Shown here in pieces: positions 15,752 to 26,100 of a stretch of 35,265 nucleotides of DNA. Every line of letters starts with the position of its first letter. Positions within the stretch are counted from its first letter, which is position 1. This stretch comes from an uncultured Pseudomonadota bacterium. GTDB lineage: Bacteria; Pseudomonadota; Alphaproteobacteria; UBA9219. The DNA lies in the NCBI GenBank assembly GCA_903869345.1, contig CAIPYM010000014.1:1-35265 (forward strand). The letters run 5' to 3'. A program made the position numbers and the translations under genes. The notes beneath the pieces are model-generated. The model saw only the letters and a list, made by a program, of their open reading frames with translations, was not told the DNA's origin and did no database searches.

Positions 15752-17413
15752 ATGCCTGATGATCCTCGCCAAGCCCCGCGCGATGTGATGCCGTACGATG
15801 TCCTGATCGTGGGCGGTGGTCCCTCGGGCCTGAGTTGTGCGATTCGTCTCAAGCAGCTTGCCCAAGCGCAGGGGCAAGACCTGTCGGTGTGCGTCATCGA
15901 GAAAGGCGCTGAGATCGGTGCGCATATTTTGTCCGGCGCGGTGATCGAACCTCGCTCTTTGGACGAGCTTTTCCCGGATTGGAAAGAACGTGGTGCTCCT
16001 CTGACCGTCCCCGTGACGGGCGACAAATTCCTCTTTCTGACGGCCAAGCATGCCGTGCGGCTGCCAACGCCGCCGACAATGCACAACAAGGGGAACTTCA
16101 TCATCAGCCTCGGGCGTCTGGCCCGCTGGCTGGCCGAACAAGCCGAGGCCCTGGGTGTGGAGATTTATCCGGGCTTTGCGGGCGCGGAAATTCTTTATGA
16201 CGACAACGGGCGCGTGGTCGGCGTGGCCACGGGCGACATGGGTATTGGCAAGAACGGCCAGCCGACCGGACGTTTCACCCGAGGGGTTGAACTGCGGGCC
16301 AAGCAGACGGTGTTTGCCGAAGGTTGTCGGGGCTCGCTGACGCGGCAAATCTCCGAGCGCCTTAAGTTGCGGGCCGCGTGCGATCCCCAGTCTTACGGAC
16401 TCGGCATCAAGGAACTGTGGGAAGTCGACCCCGCCAAGCATCGCCTTGGGTTTGTGCAGCATACGCTTGGGTGGCCCGTGGACACCGAGACTTACGGCGG
16501 CTCGTGGCTCTACCACGCCGAGGGAGGGATCGTGTCCATCGGATTCGTCGTGGGGCTTGATTACACCAACCCGACGTTCTCGCCGTTTGAGGCGTTTCAG
16601 CAGTTCAAGCAACATCCCAAAATCCGCGCTTTGTTGGAGGGTGGCAAACGCATCGCTTACGGGGCGCGGGCGCTGACCGAGGGGGGCCTCCAGGCCATCC
16701 CCAAGCTGACGTTCCCCGGTGGTCTTTTGATCGGCGACACGGCGGGGTTCATGAACGTGCCCAAAATCAAGGGCATTCACACCGCCATGAAATCCGGCAT
16801 GCTGGCTGCTGAGGCGCTGATCGCGCACGGCGTTGGGCGGGAGGATGCGCCGCCCGAGGTTACGGGCTACCCCGCATTGTTTAAGGCCTCGTGGCTCTAC
16901 CGCGAACTTCACGGCGTTCGCAACATTCGGCCCGCGTTCCACTTTGGGCTCTTGGGCGGCATGATTTACAGCGCGATGGACAGTATGGTGTTCCATGGCC
17001 ATGTGCCGTGGACGCTCCATACCCAGCATGCGGACAATGAACGGACGCGGCCCATCAACGAGATCAAGCCGATTGTCTATCCCAAGCCCGACGGTGTCGT
17101 GAGCTTTGATCGGCTGTCCTCGGTCTTTTTGGCGAACGTGCACCACGAGGAGGATCAACCCGCGCACCTGACGCTGAAAGATCCCTCCGTGGCGATTGAT
17201 GTGAATCTGACGCTCTACGGTTCACCCGAATCGTTCTATTGTCCGGCGGGAGTCTATGAAATCGCCCGCGATGCTAACGGGTTGCACCCGCACCTTGTGA
17301 TCAATGCTAGCAACTGCGTTCACTGCAAGACGTGCGACATCAAGGACCCGACTCAAAACATCGTCTGGGTCACGCCCGAGGGTGGCGGCGGTCCGAACTA
17401 CCAAGGGATGTAA
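15752..17413 (+). CDS. Electron transfer flavoprotein-ubiquinone oxidoreductase (ETF-QO)
   Basis: 553 residues. An FAD-binding Rossmann motif VGGGPSG lies at 20-26, followed by a typical ETF-QO body (GAHILSGAVIEP, GDTAGFMNVPKIKGIHTAMK). The C-terminal ferredoxin-like part has four cysteines (CPAGVYE, then NCVHCKTCDIKDP) for one 4Fe-4S cluster, and ends with the usual GGGPNYQGM. The enzyme is a monotopic inner-membrane protein that takes electrons from ETF, loaded by acyl-CoA and other dehydrogenases, and reduces ubiquinone. The etfA/etfB genes are not adjacent. It converges with prmC with only 14 bases between the stop codons. Confidence 0.97.
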   Translation: MPDDPRQAPRDVMPYDVLIVGGGPSGLSCAIRLKQLAQAQGQDLSVCVIEKGAEIGAHILSGAVIEPRSLDELFPDWKERGAPLTVPVTGDKFLFLTAKHAVRLPTPPTMHNKGNFIISLGRLARWLAEQAEALGVEIYPGFAGAEILYDDNGRVVGVATGDMGIGKNGQPTGRFTRGVELRAKQTVFAEGCRGSLTRQISERLKLRAACDPQSYGLGIKELWEVDPAKHRLGFVQHTLGWPVDTETYGGSWLYHAEGGIVSIGFVVGLDYTNPTFSPFEAFQQFKQHPKIRALLEGGKRIAYGARALTEGGLQAIPKLTFPGGLLIGDTAGFMNVPKIKGIHTAMKSGMLAAEALIAHGVGREDAPPEVTGYPALFKASWLYRELHGVRNIRPAFHFGLLGGMIYSAMDSMVFHGHVPWTLHTQHADNERTRPINEIKPIVYPKPDGVVSFDRLSSVFLANVHHEEDQPAHLTLKDPSVAIDVNLTLYGSPESFYCPAGVYEIARDANGLHPHLVINASNCVHCKTCDIKDPTQNIVWVTPEGGGGPNYQGM

Positions 17414-17427
17414 GGGGGGGCTGGGAC

Positions 17428-18543
17428 TCAAGAAAGAGTCGTCACCCCGGCGAAAGCCGGGGTCCCGAGGGATTCTTGACAGCTCTGCCCAACGTCTTGA
17501 GGTCCCGGCCTTCGCCGGGACGACGACAAAGAGGATCCCGTCCCTGACGGTCCGCGTTCTCCCCCGACACAGCGCTCGATTCCGGCAAGGTCCTGGGCGC
17601 GGAAAGTGTGGAGGAATCCTGCCGCGGCCAGAAGGGATTCGACCGCTTGCGCTTGGCCCTCACCGACCTCCAACATCACAAACCCGCCCGGTTTCAAAAG
17701 CCGTCTCACGTCAGGAAGCAGGGCGCGGTAAGCGTCGAGTCCGTCCGGGCCCCCATCCAACGCCGCTAAGGGATCGTAAAGCCGCACGTCGGGCATGAGC
17801 CCCGGAATCACAGACGTAGGGATGTACGGTGGGTTGCTGATCACGAGATCAAAGGGTTTTTTCAAGCCTTCACCCCAGGTGCCCACGCGGAAACGGGCCC
17901 TTTTGGACAGCTCCAACGCGCGAGCGTTTTGGCGAGCTTGGGCCACGGCGCGTGGCGCGATGTCCACCCCCAGCCCGATCGCCTCAGACCATGCATGGAG
18001 AATCGCCAACAGCAAACACCCCGAGCCCGTGCCAAGGTCCAGGATGCGAGGGGGCGAAGAACCTCTCCTGCGGCACGGCATAGATTCTCTCGTATCGTCG
18101 CATCTCCTCCCCGTCACCCCGGCTTTTGCCGGGATGACGGTGGAGAGGGCCGGGTTGAGAAAACGGTCATCGTGTGCCGTGCCAAAGTATCCGGCAGTTT
18201 TCAAGCGCTTGAGGACCTCTTCCACCAACGTCTCGCTGTCGGGGCGAGGATCGAGTGTGGCCTCGTTGAGGGCGAACGGCAGACCGCTAAACTCGCGTTC
18301 GCCGAGGATGCGTGCAACGGGTTCGTAGGCTTCGCGCCTTTGCAAAAGAGCCTCGAAGGATTCCGACTCAAAGGGCGTGAGGGTTCGCGCAGACTGTGCA
18401 ATCAGATCCGCGCGGGTGAGGTTCAGAACATGCGCCAGCAAAAGCCTTGCATCCACGCTGGCGCTTTCGATTCCCTTGGTGTTCAGGCGATGGGTGGCAG
18501 CGCGAAGGGTGGCCTCCAGACGCGGGGACGGCCGGGGAGTCAT
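17428..18543 (-). CDS. prmC: Release-factor glutamine methyltransferase PrmC with repeat-derived insert and tail
   Basis: 371 residues against the usual ~280-290. The N-terminal helical domain runs to about 112 (ending in PDSETLVEEVLKRL). Residues about 117-162 come from repeat copy D. The SAM-dependent catalytic domain then starts at ILDLGTGSGC (167-176), with catalytic NPPY at 237-240. The native end is probably near 330 (DLAGIERCVGGER); residues 331-371 are encoded by repeat copy C. Removing both gives a normal length. PrmC methylates the Gln of the GGQ motif in RF1/RF2 and is near-essential. Its ATG overlaps the rsmB stop (ATGA), so translation is coupled. Whether the insert is tolerated as a surface loop, or weakens the enzyme, cannot be told. 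Confidence 0.93.
   Translation of the reverse strand: MTPRPSPRLEATLRAATHRLNTKGIESASVDARLLLAHVLNLTRADLIAQSARTLTPFESESFEALLQRREAYEPVARILGEREFSGLPFALNEATLDPRPDSETLVEEVLKRLKTAGYFGTAHDDRFLNPALSTVIPAKAGVTGRRCDDTRESMPCRRRGSSPPRILDLGTGSGCLLLAILHAWSEAIGLGVDIAPRAVAQARQNARALELSKRARFRVGTWGEGLKKPFDLVISNPPYIPTSVIPGLMPDVRLYDPLAALDGGPDGLDAYRALLPDVRRLLKPGGFVMLEVGEGQAQAVESLLAAAGFLHTFRAQDLAGIERCVGGERGPSGTGSSLSSSRRRPGPQDVGQSCQESLGTPAFAGVTTLS
17440..17526 (+). repeat. Dispersed palindromic repeat, copy C, forming the 3' end of prmC
   Basis: Two GC-rich arms (GTCACCCCGGCGAAAGCCGG at 17441 and CCCGGCCTTCGCCGGGACGA near 17504) flank a ~40-base middle. It lies inside prmC and encodes most of its last 40 residues; the prmC stop lies about a dozen bases beyond the element. 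The hairpin also falls between two convergent genes and may stop transcription from both sides, although it lacks a T-run. Confidence 0.82.
18072..18183 (-). repeat. Dispersed palindromic repeat, copy D, in-frame inside prmC
   Basis: It is bounded by a perfect 9-bp inverted repeat, GGCACGGCA at 18072-18080 and TGCCGTGCC at 18175-18183. Read on the minus strand, its leader (GGCACACGATGACC, then TTTTCTC) matches copy A, and its right flank (GAGGAGATGCGA, then GAATC-ATGC-GTGC) matches copy B. Similarity continues a few bases outside both ends. The centre is a single collapsed palindrome, ATCCCGGCAAAAGCCGGGGT. The prmC reading frame stays open throughout. Confidence 0.85.
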
Positions 18544-19847
18544 GGGGTCGCACGCTCCAACGCGGCCGCAAAAAAGCCGTCGGTTGCGTGGTCACGCGGC
18601 GTGAGGATCAGGTAAGGCGACTCCGAAGCCGGCAGCACGATGGATTCCGGCAGGGCCTCACGTAGCGGCACAAGCCGGAAATCCACCTGCGTGTCCAGGA
18701 ATCGCGTGATGGGATCCTCGTCCTCCTCGGGGAGAAGGGAGCAGGTTGCGTACACAAGCCGTCCGCCCGGTTTCAGAAGCTCGGCGGCCAGGGTGAGCAG
18801 CTCGGCTTGGGTGGTCATCAGGTCTTCAAGCTTGGGGCCGAGGTTCCTCCCACGCGTCTCTGGGTGCCGTCGCCACACGCCCATGCCCGAGCACGGGGCG
18901 TCGAGCAAAACGCGATCAAACGATCCCCGGTGGCGGCGAAGGTAGGAATCGCGCGCGCCCTCTAAAGGACGCAACGTAACGTTGTGAACCCCCGCGCGGC
19001 GAAGGCGCAGGATGCTTTGCTCCAAGCGCTTGGCCGAGGTGTCGCACGCGGTCAAACGCCCCTTGTTGTGCATGGCCGCGGCGAGGGCAAGAGTCTTGCC
19101 GCCCGCTCCAGCGCAGAGGTCCAGAACGTTTTCGCCCGCCTTGGCCCCAAGCAGCGCTGCGATCAATTGCGAGCCTTCATCCTGAATCTCCAGAGCCCCC
19201 TCGCGGAGGAGGGCCAGGTTGGAGAGGGCAGGGCGCTCCGACAGCCAACGGATCCCCACGGGCGAAAAAGGGCACGGCTCGACGGATTCGCCGACCTTCT
19301 TTAAGGACACAAGGGCTTGCTCCCGCGTCATCTTCAGTGTGTTCACGCGCCCGTCGAGGGAGGCTTGATTCAGAAACGCAGCCAGGTGGCTGGAAAAATC
19401 AGCCCCCCAGCGGCGGCGGAGCCCCGGCTCGGCCCAGGGCGGACACTCGTGTGCAAGGACCTCGGGCATCTCGGGAGGATGGAGGGGGCGACCTTCAAGA
19501 CGACGAACCCCCTCGCGCTCGGTGGGCGTGAGAGCCTTCAGGGAAAACGGCTTTCCGTCCGTGAGCGCCGCGAGGGAGGCCACCGTCGCGCCTTCGACAA
19601 GGGTCAGGTAGGCGAACAGCCGCAAGCAGGGTGTTGGGGACAGGTTTTGGGATTCAAGCCACCAGCCAAGCCGACCCTCGTGGCGAAAGATGGCGTAGAC
19701 CCTGTCCGCTACGGCCGCTCGGTCTTTGGAGCCGATGTACCGTCGCGCCCGAAAGTACGAGCTGATGAGGGCGTCGGCGGGTCTTGGTGTGGCGGCCACC
19801 TCACGGAGGATGTCCAGAACGGCCTGAAGGCGTGCAGAAGGAGTCAC
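18540..19847 (-). CDS. rsmB: 16S rRNA m5C methyltransferase, RsmB (NOL1/NOP2/Sun) family
   Basis: 435 residues. An N-terminal NusB-like RNA-binding part (SSYFRARRYIGSKDRAAVAD) is followed by a Rossmann methyltransferase with SAM loop LDLCAGAGGKT, the DAPCSGMGVWRRHPE segment holding one conserved cysteine, and the catalytic-cysteine motif YATCSLLPEED. The family methylates C5 of cytosine in rRNA (C967 of 16S in Escherichia coli). It shares an ATGA overlap with prmC downstream, so two translation-related methyltransferases are co-expressed. The precise target base in this organism is inferred from the family; other RsmB/RsmF-type paralogues cannot be fully excluded. Confidence 0.9.
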   Translation of the reverse strand: MTPSARLQAVLDILREVAATPRPADALISSYFRARRYIGSKDRAAVADRVYAIFRHEGRLGWWLESQNLSPTPCLRLFAYLTLVEGATVASLAALTDGKPFSLKALTPTEREGVRRLEGRPLHPPEMPEVLAHECPPWAEPGLRRRWGADFSSHLAAFLNQASLDGRVNTLKMTREQALVSLKKVGESVEPCPFSPVGIRWLSERPALSNLALLREGALEIQDEGSQLIAALLGAKAGENVLDLCAGAGGKTLALAAAMHNKGRLTACDTSAKRLEQSILRLRRAGVHNVTLRPLEGARDSYLRRHRGSFDRVLLDAPCSGMGVWRRHPETRGRNLGPKLEDLMTTQAELLTLAAELLKPGGRLVYATCSLLPEEDEDPITRFLDTQVDFRLVPLREALPESIVLPASESPYLILTPRDHATDGFFAAALERATP

Positions 19848-19894
19848 GATCTTTCAATCCTTTTCTCTCAAGAACGACCCTGAATCGGCAAACG

Positions 19895-19920
19895 GTTTCA
19901 CACCTTGTGGGGTGAGAAAC
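19895..19920. promoter_or_regulatory. Dyad symmetry in the rsmB / giant-protein divergent region
   Basis: GTTTC-A-CACC and GGTG-A-GAAAC pair over nine positions with one A-A mismatch and a six-base loop. It lies between rsmB (minus, starts 19847) and the coiled-coil gene (plus, starts 20124), where both promoters must be. It is a candidate operator; no regulator is known. A weak TTGGAT / TAAGTT pair at 19998-20026 could be the plus-strand promoter. Confidence 0.3.
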
Positions 19921-20123
19921 GTGGGGGAAAAGTCTCGGGCCTTGATCCCTCCGGGGGTTACTCCTTATCCCCTCCGGATAGGGCCATCGCTTTTCCGTTG
20001 GATACCGACGAGAATTAACGTAAGTTAGCCCCCGGAGCGAATCGGAGGTTGGCCGTCGGGTTTTGGCGGCGAAACTTTGTGGTGTTCTGTCTCTTCCTTT
20101 ATCTGCCACGTTTTGAGGCCCCC

Positions 20124-23100
20124 ATGGCTGATCCCCATCCTGTTTCCCCGGCGACTCTTTCGGCCTCGTCCGCTTCCAAAGCCGCCCCTCGCCCTGTTGC
20201 CTCCCGTTCTTCGGGGAGGCCAACGAACTTTTCGGGTGTGCCCTTTTGGGTCGGACTCGGCTTGTCGTTCGTGTGGGTTGCGGGCGTTGTGGCCCTGTTG
20301 GTGGATGCGGGTTCGGCGCAGAGCATGGGGGGGATTCCGCTGACGAACCTGGCTCTCGGGGTGTCGGCGGTTGCGGCCCCTGTAGCGCTAATTTGGATGG
20401 TGACGGCTTACCTGCAACGGGCGGCGGACGTGCAGTCGGTGGCCGAACCCTTGCGGCGGCAATTGCTGATGATCACCGGGGAATCGGGGATCGCGGAACA
20501 GCGCCTTCGACGTTTCAACCAAGCCGTGCGTGAGCAACTGGACCTGTTGCGCCACGCGCAGGCCCTGAGCCACGAGGACTTGGCCGCAGTCATGGAAGGC
20601 GTGCGTCGCGCCCAGGAAGACATGCAGCACTTTGAGCAGCGTAGCGCCCAGCAAACCGAGGCCATGCAAGCGATTGTGCGCAAAAGCATCCACCATCTTG
20701 AGCAGATGATGGAAGACAAGTTCGTCCTGATGCGCGTTTTGGACGGCAAGTTGACGCAAACCGGCGAGGAGGCGTTCCAGCAAGCTGCGGCAATGCGGCA
20801 GCAGATCGGCGATTTGTTGGACGCCATGACGGCGACAGCGAGCGGTGTGCGAGAAGCTGTGGACCATGCGCGACACGACAGTCAGAAACTGTCCGAAGAA
20901 GCCCGGAGCCAGGAAACCACGTTGCGGGAAGCCGCTGCGCGGATGTCCGGCGTTGTGCAGGACCTTTCCGGCGGCCTTCAGCAGACCATGGATCGATTCT
21001 TGGACAAGGCTGGTGCGGCGCGAAAAGAAGCCGAGCGTTTGTCCCAGGCCATTGACCTGCAGACGCGTTCTTTGGAGGAGTTTAGTGGCTCCATGCCAGC
21101 GCGTGTGGGGGAGGCCGAGAGCGTGTTACGCGGGGTGGCGGAACGTCTCTACGCGAGCGAGCAACTGGCGCGCGATCAAGCCGTCACGTTGGGGGCGACG
21201 TTGGGGGATCAGGCCGAAGGATTCAAGCGTTTGTTCGATCGGTTTGGGGCGCAAGTGCAATCCGTGGACGGCGCGTTCCAACGTCGGCAAAGCGATCTCG
21301 ATGCGCTCCTCATTCGCTTTGGTGCGGCTACGGAAGATGCGGCACGGGCGCTGGATGGGGCAACGCTCGGGCTGAAGGACCGGACGCAAGCGGCGCTTCA
21401 GAATTTCACGACGGCCAGCGACGAGGCGCGCGCCAAGGCCGAGGCCGTGGGGACTCAGTTGGCGACGACCGTGGCCTCGTACGAGGAATCCACGAGGGCC
21501 TTGAACGAAGCCGCGCAGAGTCACGAAACGCGGTGGCGCGACTTTTCCGAAGAAGTGCGCGCTCGCCACGCGCAGTTTGCAATCCTGGCCGAGACCACAA
21601 GCCGTGCAGGTTCGGAGATTCAGACCGCGACGGGGGCGGCTCTTCAAAACCTCCAGCAGGTGCTCGATCGGTTGAGTGCGGCGCGGGAGACGGCGCAAAG
21701 CGTCGGGGAATCGCTGGCGGGGCAGATTCTTCAAGCGGTCCATCAGAACGAGCAAGCCATTGCGCGTTTGAACGAAGCGGGTCGCATGACGGTGCATGCT
21801 TTGGGGGCTTCGGTGGACGCGTTGGGGCGCAAAGAAGGGGACCTCAAGCTCTCCGCTGATGGGGCTGAACAAGCGTTGCGGCAGGCCATGGTGCATCTCC
21901 AAGCCAGCGTCAGTGCATCGGAAGAGGCGCTGCGTAGCCGGAATGCGGAACTGATCGCTCTGCTTGAAGCGGCGCGGGGGCAATTGGCCTCAACCGAAGG
22001 TCGCATGGCTGATTTCGTGGCACAGGCCTCATCGCCGTTCAATGAAGCCATTCAGAACATCGAACGTTTGGCGACAGCAGGACTCGGGACGTTGGACGGC
22101 TATGGTACCAACATGCGCGAGCAATTTGTTGGGCTTCAGGGCATGCATGCTCAGGTCGAGATCATGGGAACCAAGGCGGAGGCTTTGGCGTCCTCAACGC
22201 TGGCGGCGTTGGAAACTTTGCAGAACAAGTTTGCGGTTCTTCGCGCGGCGCAGGACGAGACGGCGCAGGCGGCGTTGGGCTCGTTGGACGGTGTGGCGGG
22301 TCGTTTACGCGCCGAGGTGGACCTGTTGGGCGACCGCGCGGCCGATGCGACCATGCTGATTGCCGACGCAACGTCACGATTCAGCGATTCAGCGCGGCAG
22401 ATTCGCACTGATTCCGAGGAATCCAGCAAGCAAGTTGGGGTGGCCACAACGACGTTGATCGAGGCTGAACAGAAGTGGGGCACGCTGGAAGAGCGTTTGT
22501 CTGAACGGGCTCGGACCACCGAGTCCGCCTTGGATCGTGTGTTGGCGCGTTGCCATCAAGCGATTGAAAGCGTAGCGGCCACCTTGGATCAACATGGGGT
22601 GCGTTTGGAAAAAATCACGGATGCGGCAGAGATTAAGAGCGGCGACGTGAATGCTGCCTTGGATCGGCAACTCGGGGCGCTCAGCGCGGGTGTGGACCGC
22701 ATGGCGCACGAGGCGAATCGTGTGGGTGAGGTGGGGGGGGGCGTGCTGCAGGTTCTCAGCACGTTGAACGAAAAACTGTTGGTCACTCAAGAATCCACGG
22801 TTCAGCGTGTTCGCCAATCCGTTGCTTCGCTGACCGAAGCGGGACAGACGTTTGCGCAACAGGGGGATATTCTTGCCTCTTCGGCGCATCAGGCCGCCCA
22901 CGAAGTTCAACAAGCGCGCACGGATATCGCCACACAAGCCGAATCCCTGGCCGAGACGTCACGCCGTGTTGGCGAAGATATGGTGGCTTTGCAGGAAGCG
23001 GCCTCTGCGTGTGCCGAGCGTACCTCGGGTATCCGGGCAGGGATTCGAAATGAGTCACGCCTGATGACGGGCGAGTTGACCTCCGTCGTTCAACGTCTTG

Positions 23101-26100
23101 AGTCGTCGGCGGGCACGTTTGACCAAACCTTGGCGGGCGTTCTGAGGGGGGCTCACCAGGCTTCTGCGCGGTTCACGGCGATGACCGAAGAGGCGCTTGT
23201 GCAGGTCGAGGGCAGTGCTCAACGTCTTTTGGACGTGGCGGCCAAGACGGAAAACTCGCTGGATTCGCTGGGAACGGGGCTTGGCCGTCAAACGGCGGGC
23301 CTGAATCTCGTGGGGGAACAGTTGGGCGAGCAGAATCGTACGCTGGTGGCTCAGAACGAGGAGCGCCGAGCGAGCCTTGTGGAACTGTTCGACAACATCA
23401 GCGCGTTGCATCACCAAACCTCCGAACTGGCCGACACGAGTCTTGGACGGCTCGGCGAAACGTTGAGGGCGGCGCAGGCGCACCTGGGTGCGGTGGAGGA
23501 ACAGACCAAGGGTGCGGTTGTTTCCGTGCGCGAGGCTGGCGGCGCGTTCGCCGACCAGGCGACCCTTTTGTTGCAAAACGCGCAGGAGGCTGAACAACAA
23601 GCACGCACGGTCCTGGTTGTGACATCAGCGTTGCAGGATCAGGCGCGGCAGATTCGCGAGGCGTTGCAAGGCGAAGGGGAGCGCACGAACGGTCTTTTTG
23701 GCGGGATGTTGAACAAGATCAGCGCGGGGCATACCGAACTGCGGAATATCAGCTCGACCGCCGAAACGACGCTGACCAATCTGCAAAACATCCTGGGGCA
23801 GCAGACCTCGGGTCTTAGTGCACAAATGCAGCAACTCACGGATCGCCAACGGGGTCTCACGACGTCCCTGGATGCGCAGCGGGATGTTTTGAATGGGCTC
23901 CTCAGCCGGTTGACGTTGGCGCAGGACGAAACGGCAGCGATTGCCGAGCGGACGGCGGCTCGTTTGACCGAAGGGACACAACAGATCACGCGCCAAATGG
24001 AGGCGATGGAAACGCAGTCGGGCGCGACCCTCACAGCGGTACAGACCACGGGGGCCTTGTTCGCCGAGCAGTCGTCCGCGTTGGCGGGGCAGACTCAAGG
24101 TGCCGAGCAGCAGGTTCAGGCGTTGGCGCTGCATGTGACGTCGCTGCAGGATCAGGCCCGTCGTTTGCGCGAGGCGCTGCAGGACGAGTCAGGACGGATG
24201 GGCGAAAATCTCGCAACCTTCCTCGCCAAGATCAACACGGGCACTTCCGAAATGCGGAATCTTGGCTTGACCGCCGAAGGGTTGCTCGAGACCCTGAACG
24301 GCATGGTGCAGAGCCAAGCTGGGCTGTTGGGCAGCACAACACGACAAGTGGGTGATAGGCAGCGTGAGCTTTTAACCCTTTTGAACGACCAGCGCGACGC
24401 TTTGACAGGGCTTCTGGGGCGTTTGGCGGCGGCGCAGGACGAGGCGGTGGGGGCTGCCGAAGGGCGTATGGCACGGCTGACGGAAGGCGTGCGGGTGATT
24501 GCCAAGAACATGGAAACGCTGAGCACGGAATCTCAAAACGCCTTGACGGGGCTACGGACGGCGGGGAGTGGATTCTCGGAAGAAGCCGCTTCGTTGGGGG
24601 CTCAGACTCAGCAGGCCGAGCAAAACGTGCGCGGGCTTGTGGCGGTCATGACGCATCTGCAGGATCAAGCCCAGCGGACGCGCGAATCGCTGCAGGCCGA
24701 ATCGGGACGGGTGGCCGAGCGAATTGGCGGCATTCTGGCTCAACTCGACCAAGCGGGGCAGAAACTCCGCGATCAGAGCGCGTCGGTGATTCAGAATCTG
24801 GATCAGTCGGTTTCCGGTGTGACGTCTCTGACGCAGACGGCGACGGAGGCTTTGCGTCGGCAAGGCGATGCGTTGGGCGATGTGGCGGAACAGGCTTCGA
24901 CGCATCTTACTGTTGCGGGGGCTGCTCTTGCTGAGCATGCGCAGACCGTGGCGAGTGTTGGCGAACAAGCCGAACAGCGGGCGTATCGTTTGGTGGAATC
25001 CTCGGACGAGGCGGTGACGCGTCTTGGGAACCTCCGGCGTGGGCTGTTGGAAAGTGAACAAGAAGCATCCGCCGTTCTTGAACGCGCACGGGCGCACGTG
25101 GGTGACGCACAGACCTCTTTGACGCAGCGCATGGGCGAGGTGGCTGAGGGGGCTGAGGAATCGGTCCGTCGTGTGGGCGAGGCGACCGAAGGGCTCCGCC
25201 GTCGGGGTGAGGCGCTTGTCGGGGGGCTGACTGTCTCCGAACAAGCGGTGGCCCGTGCAACATCCCATCTCCGCGAAGATCTTTTGGGTCTGCCGGACGT
25301 TCTAGAAGCAGGAGCCGAGCGAATCGAAGAGGCGGGTCAATCCTTGAAGGCCGATGCCACAGCGGCGGAAGGACACCTGATCGCGACGGCGGATCGTTTT
25401 ATCGAAGTTACGGGCCTGATGCGCAATTCGTTGATGGACGAGGTCACGTTGCTCAATGCAACCTCGGAAGGCGCGTCCGAGGTTTTCACCCTTTTCAAGA
25501 AAGGCTTGGCGGAGCAAGTCGATGCTCTGCGTGGCGGTGTTGTGCATTTGGCCGACGAACAAGATTCGTTGGTGAAAAAAACATCGGCCACGCTTGCGCA
25601 ATTGGGAGTTGCAGGAGATCGTTTGGCGCACTTGCGCACCGAATCCATCAGTGCGGCCGAGAAATTGGCGAGCGAATTTTCCACCATCGAATCGCGTGCA
25701 GGGGGAACGGCGGCGCGTCTGTTGGAAGCAGGAGCAGGGGTCAGCCAACACGTTACGCGCTTGGTGGAAGCAGCTTCGAAAGGCGAGGCTCAGCTTGGGG
25801 AGGCCACGCAAGGCTTCCGCGAGCAGATGGAGCGCGTTCGCTCGGGCGTTCAAGGGCAGGTGGATGATCTGAATCGGGGGCTCATGCAACTTACGGCGCA
25901 GATGGAGCGCACGGGTGCGGCGCTGAAGGCCACCACGGCGGGAGCTGCGACGGAGGTTGAAAAAACGACCGTTCGGTTGGATCAGGCGAGTCGTGACACG
26001 ACAACCGCTCTCACGGAACGCACGGCACGCTTGCGGGTGGCGGTGGAGGAGGGCGCCGAGTTGCTCAAGGGATTTGGTCAACAAATCGAAGGCCTTCTTG

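Noticed and set aside
15662-17167. Long minus-strand open frame (501 codons) opposite ETF-QO
   Set aside because: It lies in a shadow frame of a strongly conserved gene; composition is His/Arg/Pro-rich with no domain or ribosome site.
1515-18183. CRISPR array
   Set aside because: The repeats are palindromic and dispersed over 17 kb, with no regular spacers and no cas genes.
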